Position numbers and translations under genes: made by a program
The notes under the pieces: generated by a model
The model's database searches: none
Seen by the model: the letters and a program-made list of their open reading frames with translations, nothing else
Told to the model about the DNA's origin: nothing
Shown: one piece after another, positions 1 to 8,930 of the stretch
Numbering within the stretch: the stretch's first letter is position 1
Layout of the letters: the number at the start of each line of letters is the position of its first letter
IMG/VR virus record: IMGVR_UViG_3300034066_002280
Location: 1-20,341 of that record
Strand: one strand, 5' to 3'
Source of the DNA: a virus
Length of the DNA stretch: 20,341 nucleotides

Positions 1-347
1 AAATCACTTGCTTCTATTGATATTTCAAATCCATCTTTTGGCTTTATTGCTGTTCCAAATAGAGTTTTAGGTACATTTATTACAAAAGACCCTGTTGTTA
101 GTTCTCTAGACTGTGATTGATGTAGTGCTGTTTGTGGGTAGTAATCAAAGCTACTACTAGGAGCGCTTCCTGATATCTTAGTTGGATAGTATAATTGTTG
201 TAGGCTATTAAGAGTTACACCCTGTACGTAGTTATTAGTAGTAACTCCATAGGTACTAAATTGGCTACCGGACATTGCCCATTGTTTATGGGCAACATAG
301 GTAGTTATATAAGCGTCTTGTTTGTTTAGTTTTTTGTAAGCACTCAT
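1..347 (-). CDS. Probable virion structural protein (N-terminal part, cut by window edge)
   Basis: The reading frame begins at ATG 347-345 and stays open to base 1, giving about 115 residues starting MSAYKKLNKQDAYITTYVAH; the C-terminus lies outside the window. The start sits just past the TAA of the preceding gene. An ATG at 351-349 overlapping that stop is in another frame that closes after about 20 codons, so it was not chosen. The protein is rich in Ser, Thr, Tyr, Gln and Asn with no charged repeats or membrane segment, like the other tail proteins here. As the last visible member of the baseplate/tail gene run it is inferred to be a virion component; no specific function is recognised. 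Confidence 0.75.
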   Translation of the reverse strand, partial: MSAYKKLNKQDAYITTYVAHKQWAMSGSQFSTYGVTTNNYVQGVTLNSLQQLYYPTKISGSAPSSSFDYYPQTALHQSQSRELTTGSFVINVPKTLFGTAIKPKDGFEISIEASD

Positions 348-350
348 TCA

Positions 351-1367
351 TTAATAATCCAACTTGATTCTTACTAAAGCTTCTTTTGTAAAATCTTTTA
401 ATAGAGGTCTTGATAATTTTGCAACTCCTAATAAATCGTTACTGTCATTATATAATCCAACTGTTGTAACATATGTTTGAGGGTTATTAATCATTACATC
501 ATGTCTTAATTCTCCTGATCCTGTTATGTTTGATGGATTAGTAGAGTAGTTAAATTCACTATTTCTAACTCGGATAAATACATAGTTCGAAGAAATAGTT
601 TCTTCAGATCTTACTGAGAATAAACTTCCCTGTGTTAACATAGAGTAAAATAAGTCTAGATTACTCGGCGTATCACTGTTATTACTTTCGTTTAATATTG
701 CTGCTATTCCTCCGCCAACTGCTGGAGCTTTTAAAGCTTCTCCGTTAAGTACTATAAGCCCTACGTCTGGTAAAAATTTACCGTATGAACCTGAATTAGG
801 TGTAAACCCTGTTGTTGTTAATCCTGTGAACGCACTTCCGTCTGATCCTGATACTATATCGTAAACTCTTCCTGAATCTGTATAAGATACTGTTGTTAAG
901 TCTTTACTGTTATCGGTAAGTTTGATTGCATTAGAACCAGATACTAGTGTCAAGTTAAGTGTACCTGGCTGTAATTTCTCCTTATATCGAGCTCTATTTA
1001 CAGACAGTACATATACAGAATTTGGAATGGTTGTTCCAAAAGTGAAATCTGTATCTTCATCCCCGTTAACCAGTGTTCTATACTGTCCATAGGTTATAGC
1101 AGAAGGTGATTTTCCTGCAATTCCGTTTATATTTACCGAACCTGACCCTACTCTGTTACCGTAAGCTGCAGCAAATTGTACTGCTGTTCCTGTAGCGGTT
1201 GGGCTTAGGTTATATATACTGTAATAATAGTTACCTGTATTACTTGCTACTTGGTCTGAAGAAGTGAAGAAAGCGGTTAATTGTGTTTGCTGTCCTGACC
1301 ATGCTGGTGCTACTACTGATTCAGCACTTATTGTAATATCTTCTGGGTCTAATCTTTTGAATGACAT
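351..1367 (-). CDS. Probable tail/baseplate-associated virion structural protein (338 aa)
   Basis: A complete 338-aa frame, Ser/Thr/Gly/Asn-rich and predicted beta-rich, with no signal peptide or membrane segment. The C-terminal part (about residues 290-338) has the pattern TYVTTVGLYNDSNDLLGVAK followed by a short strand ending in KLDY. I associate that ending with conserved structural proteins of marine T4-like phages, but this is from memory and not a database match. It follows the 219-aa gene by 6 bases and precedes the partial gene by 3, so it is probably cotranscribed with both. Role as a wedge, tail or fibre-attachment protein is inferred from position downstream of the gp25/gp6/gp7-like cluster. 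Confidence 0.8.
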   Translation of the reverse strand: MSFKRLDPEDITISAESVVAPAWSGQQTQLTAFFTSSDQVASNTGNYYYSIYNLSPTATGTAVQFAAAYGNRVGSGSVNINGIAGKSPSAITYGQYRTLVNGDEDTDFTFGTTIPNSVYVLSVNRARYKEKLQPGTLNLTLVSGSNAIKLTDNSKDLTTVSYTDSGRVYDIVSGSDGSAFTGLTTTGFTPNSGSYGKFLPDVGLIVLNGEALKAPAVGGGIAAILNESNNSDTPSNLDLFYSMLTQGSLFSVRSEETISSNYVFIRVRNSEFNYSTNPSNITGSGELRHDVMINNPQTYVTTVGLYNDSNDLLGVAKLSRPLLKDFTKEALVRIKLDY

Positions 1368-1373
1368 ATCTTA

Positions 1374-2033
1374 TTATTGATTTACTTTTACAATAGTTAC
1401 AGGGATTGTTAATCTTGCTCCTGAATCTCTTCCGATTACTGTAATGGTTGTTTGTAATGTTTGATTTTCTCCAAACAATGTATTAATTGTTGTAGCTGTT
1501 AAGTTGATTGAAGTTCCAATTACTGTTTTAGAAACGTTTGTTCCTAAAGTTGTAGTTGAGTTTAGTCTTTCAGCTTCTGTAGTATTGATCCCTACCCCAT
1601 TAAATGTATTTAGAACTCTAGCATCTGCAATAGTTGCTACATATCCTCCAGCTTCAAATGCTTGAGAAGATCCTAAGTAATTTAATGTTTGAGGAGTAAT
1701 AGCAAGTGATGCTCCTTGTTTTAATCTGATTGCTGCATATCCTAAATCTAGAATTGGTAACTTAGCAGTTCCTCTTGGAAGAGTTGTAAGTTTATATTTC
1801 ATGATTTGAGTTTCATCAGGAAATGCTTCTAATAGAGGCATAGCTTCGATAGCTTCTCCGAAGAATGCAGATCCAGATGGATGGCTTGGATTATACAGTG
1901 TATAATCAATTTCATCATCTGCTAGAGCATATTGTGTGATCTTAAAAGAACCGTCTCCTCTTGCAAGTAGTTCTCTACCTTTTTTTGTTAAAATCGCATC
2001 TACTGTTACGATTGAATTATTCAAATATCCCAT
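1374..2033 (-). CDS. Probable virion structural protein (219 aa)
   Basis: A complete frame starting MGYLNNSIVTVDAILTKKGR. The N-terminal section, with a KKGRELLARGDGSF-type segment followed by an acidic ADDEIDY stretch, resembles a conserved phage structural protein seen in tail clusters of T4-like phages; the exact role is unknown to me. The C-terminal half is Thr/Asn/Gln-rich with alternating hydrophobic residues, suggesting beta structure. It is the first gene after a clear intrinsic terminator (2077-2099). Its leader carries an AT-rich box (2051-2060), so it probably starts its own late transcription unit with the two genes downstream. Confidence 0.8.
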   Translation of the reverse strand: MGYLNNSIVTVDAILTKKGRELLARGDGSFKITQYALADDEIDYTLYNPSHPSGSAFFGEAIEAMPLLEAFPDETQIMKYKLTTLPRGTAKLPILDLGYAAIRLKQGASLAITPQTLNYLGSSQAFEAGGYVATIADARVLNTFNGVGINTTEAERLNSTTTLGTNVSKTVIGTSINLTATTINTLFGENQTLQTTITVIGRDSGARLTIPVTIVKVNQ

Positions 2034-2050
2034 TGTCTATTACTTTTGTT

Positions 2051-2060
2051 AATAAATATA
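2051..2060 (-). promoter_or_regulatory. Candidate promoter box upstream of the 219-aa gene
   Basis: The minus strand reads TATATTTATT, ending 17 bases before the ATG at 2033 and lying just downstream of the terminator at 2077-2099. No TTG lies 19-20 bases upstream, unlike the four host-type promoters further right. A TATAAAAT sequence (2063-2070) lies close by and is an alternative -10 box. Read by a gp55-type late sigma is possible but inferred. Confidence 0.3.
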
Positions 2061-2076
2061 TGATTTTATACTTTCT

Positions 2077-2099
2077 AAAAAAACCCACTAAATAAGTGG
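2077..2099 (-). terminator. Intrinsic terminator overlapping a stop codon
   Basis: On the minus strand CCACT-TATTT-AGTGG forms a 5-bp stem with a 5-base loop, followed by G and seven T. The TAG stop of the 367-aa gene (2088-2090) lies in the loop and 3' stem arm. This should end transcription from the long baseplate operon, or reduce it, before the 219-aa gene. Confidence 0.7.
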
Positions 2100-3191
2100 C
2101 GGTGTACTTCCTGATATTACATAACCCAGTAGGTCTGTATACACTATATATCCTGTGTCTTTTATCCTTATCTTACCCTGTTTTACCGGGGAAGGTTTAT
2201 TTCCTTCTAATTCAAATATCCTAATACTGTTAATTTTGAAAAGGTAATTATTCACTAATATTGCCTGTTTTTCTGTATCTCCCCACCCTCTTGTTACGTT
2301 TAGTGCATATTCGTTCTGAGCATTTATCCTATACATTTCATCTACTTTTAAAACCTCAGTTCCCTCTGCTAATTCTAATAAATCTCCTGGCTGGTATTGT
2401 TTGAACGGCTTTATAAATTGATCTGGAGTTACAACAAGGTATGAGGCGGAAGGTGATGCAATTGCTGTTACAGAAAATAGTGGAGGTGTTTCTATAGAAT
2501 AAGAAGGGTATGTCTTTGGACTTGTGTGAAAATACTCCAAATAAGATCTTTCAGATACGTCTATGTTACTTATTTCTACATCTGGTGTTTGTATCGGATA
2601 ATATGTTCCTTGAAATGCTGATCCTAATATAGCGGAGTCGATACTTGAATATGTCTGACTATTTGTAATACTTCCTTCATATCTTGCATTTATCCATCCT
2701 GTATCTGAGTATAGGCTGTCTTGAACGGCTGCAAAGGTGGTTGATGTTCTTTCCAGTATGTTATCGGAAACCCTACTGTTTTGTGCTGTGTTTAAAGTCA
2801 CATTATACTCACTAACATAAAAACTTCCTCCTCTTAGGTTTGGTAGTAGTATTACTCTTCCGTCTTGTATTTGTTCGTTCTCTATAGGAGATACATACGG
2901 TGTTATTTCCCTATTCTGTACTATAAAGAAATAGTACCTAGATGGCGCTATTCCCCTAATAACCCTAGAGTTTATAATTAATTCTACTGTTGAGTTTGCA
3001 TCATTATCTACCGGAAGTGTTATAGTCTGCACTTGTTCAAGAGTACTTTCTACATTATTTGATTCGTTATCTCTGAATGGAATTGTTACTCCAAGTACTT
3101 GTACGGGGATACCTTCCGTACACCATATATTAATCTCTCCTGGGTATAGGTCTGCTATGTCTAGAAACTCCTGTTGTGTTAAGTTTGCCAT
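2088..3191 (-). CDS. Probable virion structural protein (367 aa)
   Basis: A complete frame starting MANLTQQEFLDIADLYPGEI. It is rich in Ser, Thr, Asn, Tyr and Ile, without a signal peptide or transmembrane helix, and predicted mostly beta. Residues about 255-325 contain a hydrophilic domain with FKQYQPGDLLELAEGTEVLK and a VTRGWGDTEKQAI segment, reminiscent of small beta domains of baseplate wedge proteins. It directly follows the 1414-aa gene with 33 bases between, and its stop codon lies within an intrinsic terminator. Position after the gp7-like gene would fit a gp8-like wedge role by synteny, but I see no diagnostic motif and do not assign that name. Confidence 0.8.
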   Translation of the reverse strand: MANLTQQEFLDIADLYPGEINIWCTEGIPVQVLGVTIPFRDNESNNVESTLEQVQTITLPVDNDANSTVELIINSRVIRGIAPSRYYFFIVQNREITPYVSPIENEQIQDGRVILLPNLRGGSFYVSEYNVTLNTAQNSRVSDNILERTSTTFAAVQDSLYSDTGWINARYEGSITNSQTYSSIDSAILGSAFQGTYYPIQTPDVEISNIDVSERSYLEYFHTSPKTYPSYSIETPPLFSVTAIASPSASYLVVTPDQFIKPFKQYQPGDLLELAEGTEVLKVDEMYRINAQNEYALNVTRGWGDTEKQAILVNNYLFKINSIRIFELEGNKPSPVKQGKIRIKDTGYIVYTDLLGYVISGSTPPLI

Positions 3192-3224
3192 TTTTACTTA
3201 TAGTACTTCTTATTATTTATTTAA

Positions 3225-6200
3225 TTACGGTATAGGGTTACCTAGATCAGGATCGTAGCCATCGTCGTATGAATCAGAACAGTAAGTTCGACCTGGATCG
3301 TCTTCTCCTTTATTATGTGCTAATATCCCGTTTGCATAATATGTATAATGGTTGTCCAATCCTATATTGTAAACTATTTCATACTCTCTATTTTCATCAA
3401 GATACATTGTAAGTAACTCTACCTCTAATCCTTCTTGTGTTAAAAGCATATCTCCTTCAGATAGCTGTGCAACTTCTAATTTATGGTCTCTCATAGTAAT
3501 ATCCGGAGCATATGAACTCCATCCTTTTCCTACTACCCATAGTGGGTGATTTCTAGCTGCTTCTATTTCTGTACCGTTACTTAATGTAAATTTAACGATA
3601 TCCTTCTTAGTAGGAGATGAGAATGTAACTACTTTACTAGTTAATGTTTCTCCTGTATTTTCATTATAAGACAATACTTCATCTCCTTTTTTAAGACTAT
3701 CAATACGTACTTGTGTATAGTCTGGTAATGTTACTAAAGTACTTCCTATAAAGCAGCATGGATCCTCGTTTTCGCGGATTGGTGCTGGTGGTATGAGTGT
3801 TACGTATGGTGTACAGTCTGGCGGTTGCTCGTTTGCAGTTATTCTAACACTTAACCTACCTGAGAATACTTCTTGAGCGTTTATAAATGCTGTTCCAAAG
3901 ATAGCTATAAACTCTGGTGTATATTCTATTTTAAATAACGCTACATTTCCCTGAATTTGAGGGGTGACTGTCGGTCCATACGACCAGACATACCTAAACA
4001 TATTAAATTGATAGCCAGGCATTTGAAAAAATGTACCTGTTCCGGATGTAAAGACAGTAGTACTGTTTGGCGGTGTTACGGTTGCTTCTGCTAATACACC
4101 CTCAAAAAGGCTAGATATCTGTATTTTATATTCCAGTTCATTTGGATTTACTCCTACAAAATAGGCTGCTAATCCGTAGTTATATGGTGTGAGCACTGTA
4201 GGACCGCCTTGCCCTACTATTGTTGTTCCCATATTTGTTCCTTCATACCAGATTAAGTTTCGATTTGTTGTGTCAAATTGCTGAGGGAGTACACTGCAAA
4301 TACCTGCTGAAACCGGGTAAGTATATGTACATGTTAATGGTATTTTCGTATCCTGTACTGTCAGTGTATATGTATCTGTAGAGAGTCCTGGGAAGGTTGA
4401 TGCAGTTGCATTTGAAAGTAGGTTATTGTATATTGATACCTGCCCCGGGTTCTTTACTATGGTTAGGTTCATATTTGATGAAAGATTCTGAGATCCTGTT
4501 ACAAACCATGAAGTAACGTTGTATTCCTCCGGTGCATTCTTAACACTTGTTCTAAAATTACTTGTAATATCAACATCACACACTGCAACTTGTATATTAA
4601 CAGATGATGTACATATTCCTTCTACTCCTGTATTTGAAGCAGTTAAAGAATGTGTAGTGTAGTTTGCATAATTATCTGTGTTAAAAGGAAATTGAAAACT
4701 AGCTGTAGGGATATTGCTACTAGTTATTTCATATACCATTGATGTTGCAGATAATCCTGAGAATAATGCTGCATTGCTCCAGCTTCCTGAATTTAGATAG
4801 TATGTATTGTTACTACTGCTGTAGTATATTTCTCCGTTTACATTTGTTAACGTACTATATGGTTTTAATATACAAACCCCTTCCTTATTCAACCATCTGT
4901 TTATGTCAAAGGTATTTCCAAAGAATGATGGTATCTTGAATAAGTTTGCTCTATTAAGTTCTCCATTTGTTACTGTAAGTCTACTATTTCTAAGTTCTCC
5001 GTTATAACTAGCTTGTTGATGATTAGAGGAACTAACGATAGCTATACCAAATGGTGTCTGTACATTCTGGTTGTACGATGTATTTAATTCTCCATCCACT
5101 ATCCCCTGTGTTCTAGAAATAAAAGCTCCGCCGTTCCCTCCTTCTGTAAATGCTGTATCAATTGAAGCTGTATATTCCGGTCTTGATCCTGATAGTATTA
5201 CTGATTTAGCTTTAGATCTCCCTAATAAATGTGGTTTAATTATTATACCTGTAGCTGCTGTTGATCTCGCAGGTATAAAATCTTTAACCATTTTAAAGAT
5301 AGTATTGTCAAAAAATTTAATTAATCTAACAAAATCCTGTACATTATAAGCATCTGATCCGCTCATAATTTGATCTGTTAATTGTACTAAGCTTCCTGAT
5401 ATACTCCCTGCTGGTGTGAATGTGCTATAGTTATCTGAGTATAGATTTCTTGGATCTCCTAAATAGTCGTCTATATTAAAAGAAGCTAGGGATGTTGTTG
5501 ATAGTGATTTAGAAATAATATAATTATCCACATTATCTGTAGGAGAGAATCCTAACTCAATTGAATGTAAATCATCTGTATACTTGTACTCTCTTTTAAC
5601 TACTGAGGTATATTGAGATAGTGTATTTCCTGCAACTATACTACCGGTGTTATCAAGTCTTACTTTATCTAAAGAACTTGTATAGTATCTATAATCTCCG
5701 TAGAAAGGTCTTTCGTTCACATTTCTTCCTCCATATACTTTAATATCAAAGATATCTGAAGGTATTCCAAAACAGTTAATTAATGCTCTCAAGCCTCTTT
5801 CAGTTCCTTTTGATTTTAAAAGTAAAGGAAGATTGTGGTAAATTCTTTTATAAACTTCTTTCTGGTAATTATCTACTGAGTAAGGTTGTATAGGTGTGTT
5901 AGATCCTGTAAGAGACCCTGTTATATAATTGTTTATGTCTTCACTTCCAGATTGATAAGCTTGCCCTATAAAAGTACTAAACAAGTCTTCTACTGACTTA
6001 TTTGACGTATATAGTTTAACTCCAAAATTCTTTAAAGCTTCTGCTACTAAGTCTTTTGAAATTCCTTTATCAAGTCTATTATCAGCATCATACTTATCTG
6101 TTACTGCTTTTGAGTATAGCCATAAGTTGTCGAAATGCTGACCTATCATATAGATAAATGTTAGGTAGTTTTCGTTGTTTGCATCGTCTCTAAGGTAGGT

Positions 6201-7469
6201 AGGTATGCTGTATGCTAATGAGTTGTAGTTTGTATTATCGTAATTAATTGCATTACTAATTTCATTAGAATACCATGTACTTACTACAGGGTTTGGTGTT
6301 AATGTACCTGGTAAGTATGTCTGTTCATTAATATACGGCTTAGTACTATTTACTTTTGGCCAAGAACTACTTCCTGATTCATAGTATAAGAATCTCTCGT
6401 AATGATCAAAATTACTTACAACTCCAGTCATTAAATTCTGGTAGTATTCTCTACTTCCTGATATACCCTGTAACCCTGTTGTTGCACTTGATCCTGAAGC
6501 TATACTTGCAGAGTAGCTGGTTAGTAAGTCTAGTTTATATTTGAAGTTCAATAGTCTTTCTTGTGCAGAAGAAAAATGTACGAAGTTACTAAAATCTGAG
6601 TGATCTATACTAATGTCTATACTTTTTTCACTAACTGCTGAGTATATTTGGCTATTAGTATTATTTACTGGATAGCTTAGTAGTTCATCGTAGTTGTAGT
6701 ATTTTGTTGGAATTACACTATCATCTACTAAATCAATATTAAAGTTAGGAGATCGTAGAGTAGGCGCTACAGTTGGTGGTGTTATTATCTCTGCATCTAT
6801 CTCGTAAGCTAGTGAATCAGATACTACCTCTACTATATTTAATGTACTCTTTATTCCATAGGTATCTGGTAAAGGTTCGTATAGTTTTACAACAACGACA
6901 GTTCCTGTAGGTGAATCTAAAGTATCAATGTTTATTGCAATGAATAAATCATTTTCTTGGAAATTCAACCTGAATCCTTCAAAGTATGATTGACTTTGAA
7001 GTTTAGTTTTAATTGCAGAAGTAAGTGTTAATACTTCTTCTGAAGATAGTATTAATGTTGATAGGCTTAACTCTGTTCTATCTGCCGATATATCTTGAAT
7101 ATAGAAATTTATTTTAGATCTATCTTGAGTATATAAATCGCTTAAGAAGTGGTAAAGTAATTTTACTCCACCTTCCCCGTACCCGTTAGCTTTACTATCT
7201 TCAATAGGGTCTATAGTTATAGCAGATGTTCCATCTTGTCCTGCAGACTGTGCTGCTGGTGCTTGTTTATACCCTCTGTAGTCGTAAATACTTTCTAATA
7301 ATTCATCAGAAAGAGATAGTATATGTAATTCAGAGAAATCTCTAGTTGGATTAAATGTACTATTGATCTGAAAGGAATCTACTAATGCTCTATCTTCTTG
7401 AGAATACTGTTCAAACCCGATTATACTTTCTGGTGAATCTTGATTAACTGTATAAATTATATCTGCCAT
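3225..7469 (-). CDS. Large baseplate wedge-like protein with C-terminal Hint domain (gp7-like by position)
   Basis: A 1414-aa frame, the largest here. Residues about 440-575 are helical, and the segment LPLLLKSKGTERGLRALINC (about 546-565) recalls tail proteins of the P2 gpI/baseplate type. Residues about 900-1230 are Ser/Thr/Asn-rich with scattered Cys and look like Ig-like beta domains. Residues 1239-1386 form a Hint domain, followed by an acidic 28-residue tail. Its place after gp25- and gp6-like genes matches T4 gp7, which is also very long; that assignment is synteny only. The gene lies 3 bases after the 110-aa gene. A Hint module in such a protein suggests autoproteolytic processing during or after assembly. 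It could instead be a receptor-binding protein. Confidence 0.85.
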   Translation of the reverse strand: MADIIYTVNQDSPESIIGFEQYSQEDRALVDSFQINSTFNPTRDFSELHILSLSDELLESIYDYRGYKQAPAAQSAGQDGTSAITIDPIEDSKANGYGEGGVKLLYHFLSDLYTQDRSKINFYIQDISADRTELSLSTLILSSEEVLTLTSAIKTKLQSQSYFEGFRLNFQENDLFIAINIDTLDSPTGTVVVVKLYEPLPDTYGIKSTLNIVEVVSDSLAYEIDAEIITPPTVAPTLRSPNFNIDLVDDSVIPTKYYNYDELLSYPVNNTNSQIYSAVSEKSIDISIDHSDFSNFVHFSSAQERLLNFKYKLDLLTSYSASIASGSSATTGLQGISGSREYYQNLMTGVVSNFDHYERFLYYESGSSSWPKVNSTKPYINEQTYLPGTLTPNPVVSTWYSNEISNAINYDNTNYNSLAYSIPTYLRDDANNENYLTFIYMIGQHFDNLWLYSKAVTDKYDADNRLDKGISKDLVAEALKNFGVKLYTSNKSVEDLFSTFIGQAYQSGSEDINNYITGSLTGSNTPIQPYSVDNYQKEVYKRIYHNLPLLLKSKGTERGLRALINCFGIPSDIFDIKVYGGRNVNERPFYGDYRYYTSSLDKVRLDNTGSIVAGNTLSQYTSVVKREYKYTDDLHSIELGFSPTDNVDNYIISKSLSTTSLASFNIDDYLGDPRNLYSDNYSTFTPAGSISGSLVQLTDQIMSGSDAYNVQDFVRLIKFFDNTIFKMVKDFIPARSTAATGIIIKPHLLGRSKAKSVILSGSRPEYTASIDTAFTEGGNGGAFISRTQGIVDGELNTSYNQNVQTPFGIAIVSSSNHQQASYNGELRNSRLTVTNGELNRANLFKIPSFFGNTFDINRWLNKEGVCILKPYSTLTNVNGEIYYSSSNNTYYLNSGSWSNAALFSGLSATSMVYEITSSNIPTASFQFPFNTDNYANYTTHSLTASNTGVEGICTSSVNIQVAVCDVDITSNFRTSVKNAPEEYNVTSWFVTGSQNLSSNMNLTIVKNPGQVSIYNNLLSNATASTFPGLSTDTYTLTVQDTKIPLTCTYTYPVSAGICSVLPQQFDTTNRNLIWYEGTNMGTTIVGQGGPTVLTPYNYGLAAYFVGVNPNELEYKIQISSLFEGVLAEATVTPPNSTTVFTSGTGTFFQMPGYQFNMFRYVWSYGPTVTPQIQGNVALFKIEYTPEFIAIFGTAFINAQEVFSGRLSVRITANEQPPDCTPYVTLIPPAPIRENEDPCCFIGSTLVTLPDYTQVRIDSLKKGDEVLSYNENTGETLTSKVVTFSSPTKKDIVKFTLSNGTEIEAARNHPLWVVGKGWSSYAPDITMRDHKLEVAQLSEGDMLLTQEGLEVELLTMYLDENREYEIVYNIGLDNHYTYYANGILAHNKGEDDPGRTYCSDSYDDGYDPDLGNPIP
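3312..3755 (-). other. Hint (intein / bacterial intein-like) domain within the 1414-aa protein
   Basis: This covers residues 1239-1386 of the 1414-aa protein. It starts with the catalytic-type Cys of block A (CFIGSTLVTL), itself preceded by a second Cys. A typical SLKKGDEVLSYN turn follows, then block B with a conserved His (EAARNHPLWV; the usual Thr of TxxH is Ala). It ends in blocks F/G (VYNIGLDNHYTYYANGILAH then Asn1386). About 148 residues leaves no room for a homing endonuclease. Penultimate His1385 and Asn1386 are intact, but the next residue is Lys, not Cys/Ser/Thr, so standard splicing is not expected. A bacterial-intein-like or hedgehog-type self-cleavage is inferred. Confidence 0.85.
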
Positions 7470-7472
7470 CTA

Positions 7473-7805
7473 CTATGTGTTTGCTTCTAGTTCTATTATC
7501 TGCTGATTTAGTGCTAGATTTTCTTGTCTTAATTGTGCTATCTCATCTAATAGCGGTTGTATATCTTCTGTAACTCTATCGAAGTTTATTAATTCTGAAC
7601 TCTTTCTTATTAGGTATTCGTGAGAATCTGTCTCACCCTCTACATCTATTTCGAAGTAAAGTTTCTCATATAATCTAAACAGTTCTTCTGGGGTATCTAA
7701 ATCTTCTTCAGGTACCGGTTGTGTGAAGGTTCTAAAAGTATTATCAACTACTCTACTAAAATCTGTAGCATTAAAAACTGTCTTTTGTATTTGTATATCA
7801 CTCAT
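7473..7805 (-). CDS. Small coiled-coil protein of the baseplate cluster (110 aa)
   Basis: The 110-aa product has no membrane segment. Residues about 80-108 (VTEDIQPLLDEIAQLRQENL onward to IIELEANT) show a heptad-like pattern of Leu/Ile and suggest a coiled-coil oligomerisation helix at the C-terminus. The N-terminal half is acidic and mixed. It is tightly packed between the DNRLRE-like gene (2-base gap) and the 1414-aa gene (3-base gap), so it is translated from the same message and probably acts with them as a small virion linker or assembly factor. No family is recognised. Confidence 0.8.
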   Translation of the reverse strand: MSDIQIQKTVFNATDFSRVVDNTFRTFTQPVPEEDLDTPEELFRLYEKLYFEIDVEGETDSHEYLIRKSSELINFDRVTEDIQPLLDEIAQLRQENLALNQQIIELEANT

Positions 7806-7807
7806 CG

Positions 7808-8929
7808 TTACCCATTTCTAACTACCTTAAATATATTTTGATTATCAACTACTGTTGTACTTCCATCTAAAGTCGTCTTTATTAATATACGATAATATCT
7901 CTCCGGTTGCAAGCCGTCCATATACATATCGAAATACCCTCCTTGACCATCACAACTCACTTTTGTAAAATTATTATCAAAATCAATAATCATTTCTTCT
8001 GTATTCTCATCTCTTAATCCCCAGTATGATCCTGATGGAAGTGCATAATTAGTTAAGTATACTGAACCAGTAGTAAATGTTCTTACTGGATATTTTGGTT
8101 TTGCAGAAACTCTAAATCTCTGTTTTCCTGAGTTTGTATACTTCCCTGTATTGTTTGTAATATTAATAGTTGAAATACTATTTGAAAGAACAGAAAGACT
8201 TCCCGTACTATAAACACTATCATCCCATTTAAAATCTAAATACGGAGGATAAATTGTATTCGTGTCTGCACTAAAGTATTTGAGTATTACAGAGGAAGTT
8301 GTATTAAATTCTAAAGCATCAGAGAGCTTTAGTATTAACCCGTTATTCCCGATTGTTCCTGCATTCCAAAGCTTTACAGCCGGTGTTACATTTATATCAA
8401 TATCGTATGTAGAGTTCATAGGATTTGACTGGGTGAATTCAAGGTTAGTTGCTCCTGAAGCTGTGTACCAAGTTCCTCCTCCTTGTTTAGATCCTGAGAA
8501 AGACCCTGTTACCCCTACCGGATATCCAGATGTTATCCAAGGTGTTCCTGGTCCTGATTTTTGAAAAATCCAAGAAACTCCTGATGTATTTGTAGCAACA
8601 TCTCCATACTTACCTATACCGTTATCCCATCCTCCTACTGTAGAGGAAGAGACTGGGTAGGTGTAGATTGTAGTATTTACCGGTATTTGATAAGCATCGG
8701 CAAGATATAAACCTAGAGATGCACTATAGTTATTACTTTTTACCTTATTATCGATAACATCTGCAATTTCAGTAGAGCTAAACTGTATAAGAATACGGCT
8801 TGCTTCTCCTACTCCTGTAACACCGGAGTAGCTTGCTAATTCAATTATTTCATCCAATCCTGCATTAGATGAAGAAGCTTCACTGGAGATAAATGTGTCT
8901 TTTTCGGGAAATATTCTATATACTGCCAT
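7808..8929 (-). CDS. DNRLRE-like beta protein in the baseplate cluster (373 aa)
   Basis: The first 235 residues follow the layout of DNRLRE-type domains. There is an opening strand with FPEKDTFISSEASSSNAG, an ASRILIQFSSTEI strand, a threonine/tryptophan-rich middle, then NVTPAVKLWNAGTIGNNGLI (about 178-197) and a closing strand ending YPPYLDFKWDD. DNRLRE domains are beta-sandwich modules found in extracellular, often carbohydrate-associated proteins. The C-terminal 130 residues (RFRVSAKPKYPVRTFTTGSV onward) look like a second beta domain. It lies one base after the gp6-like gene, where T4 has gp7. A peripheral baseplate or receptor-contacting role is inferred. The domain match is by eye, so moderately sure. 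Confidence 0.8.
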   Translation of the reverse strand: MAVYRIFPEKDTFISSEASSSNAGLDEIIELASYSGVTGVGEASRILIQFSSTEIADVIDNKVKSNNYSASLGLYLADAYQIPVNTTIYTYPVSSSTVGGWDNGIGKYGDVATNTSGVSWIFQKSGPGTPWITSGYPVGVTGSFSGSKQGGGTWYTASGATNLEFTQSNPMNSTYDIDINVTPAVKLWNAGTIGNNGLILKLSDALEFNTTSSVILKYFSADTNTIYPPYLDFKWDDSVYSTGSLSVLSNSISTINITNNTGKYTNSGKQRFRVSAKPKYPVRTFTTGSVYLTNYALPSGSYWGLRDENTEEMIIDFDNNFTKVSCDGQGGYFDMYMDGLQPERYYRILIKTTLDGSTTVVDNQNIFKVVRNG

Positions 8930-8930
8930 C

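Noticed and set aside
3312-3755. A full self-splicing intein in the 1414-aa protein
   Set aside because: The residue after the terminal Asn is Lys and only 28 residues follow, so there is no nucleophile or conserved C-extein; a Hint/BIL-type domain fits better.
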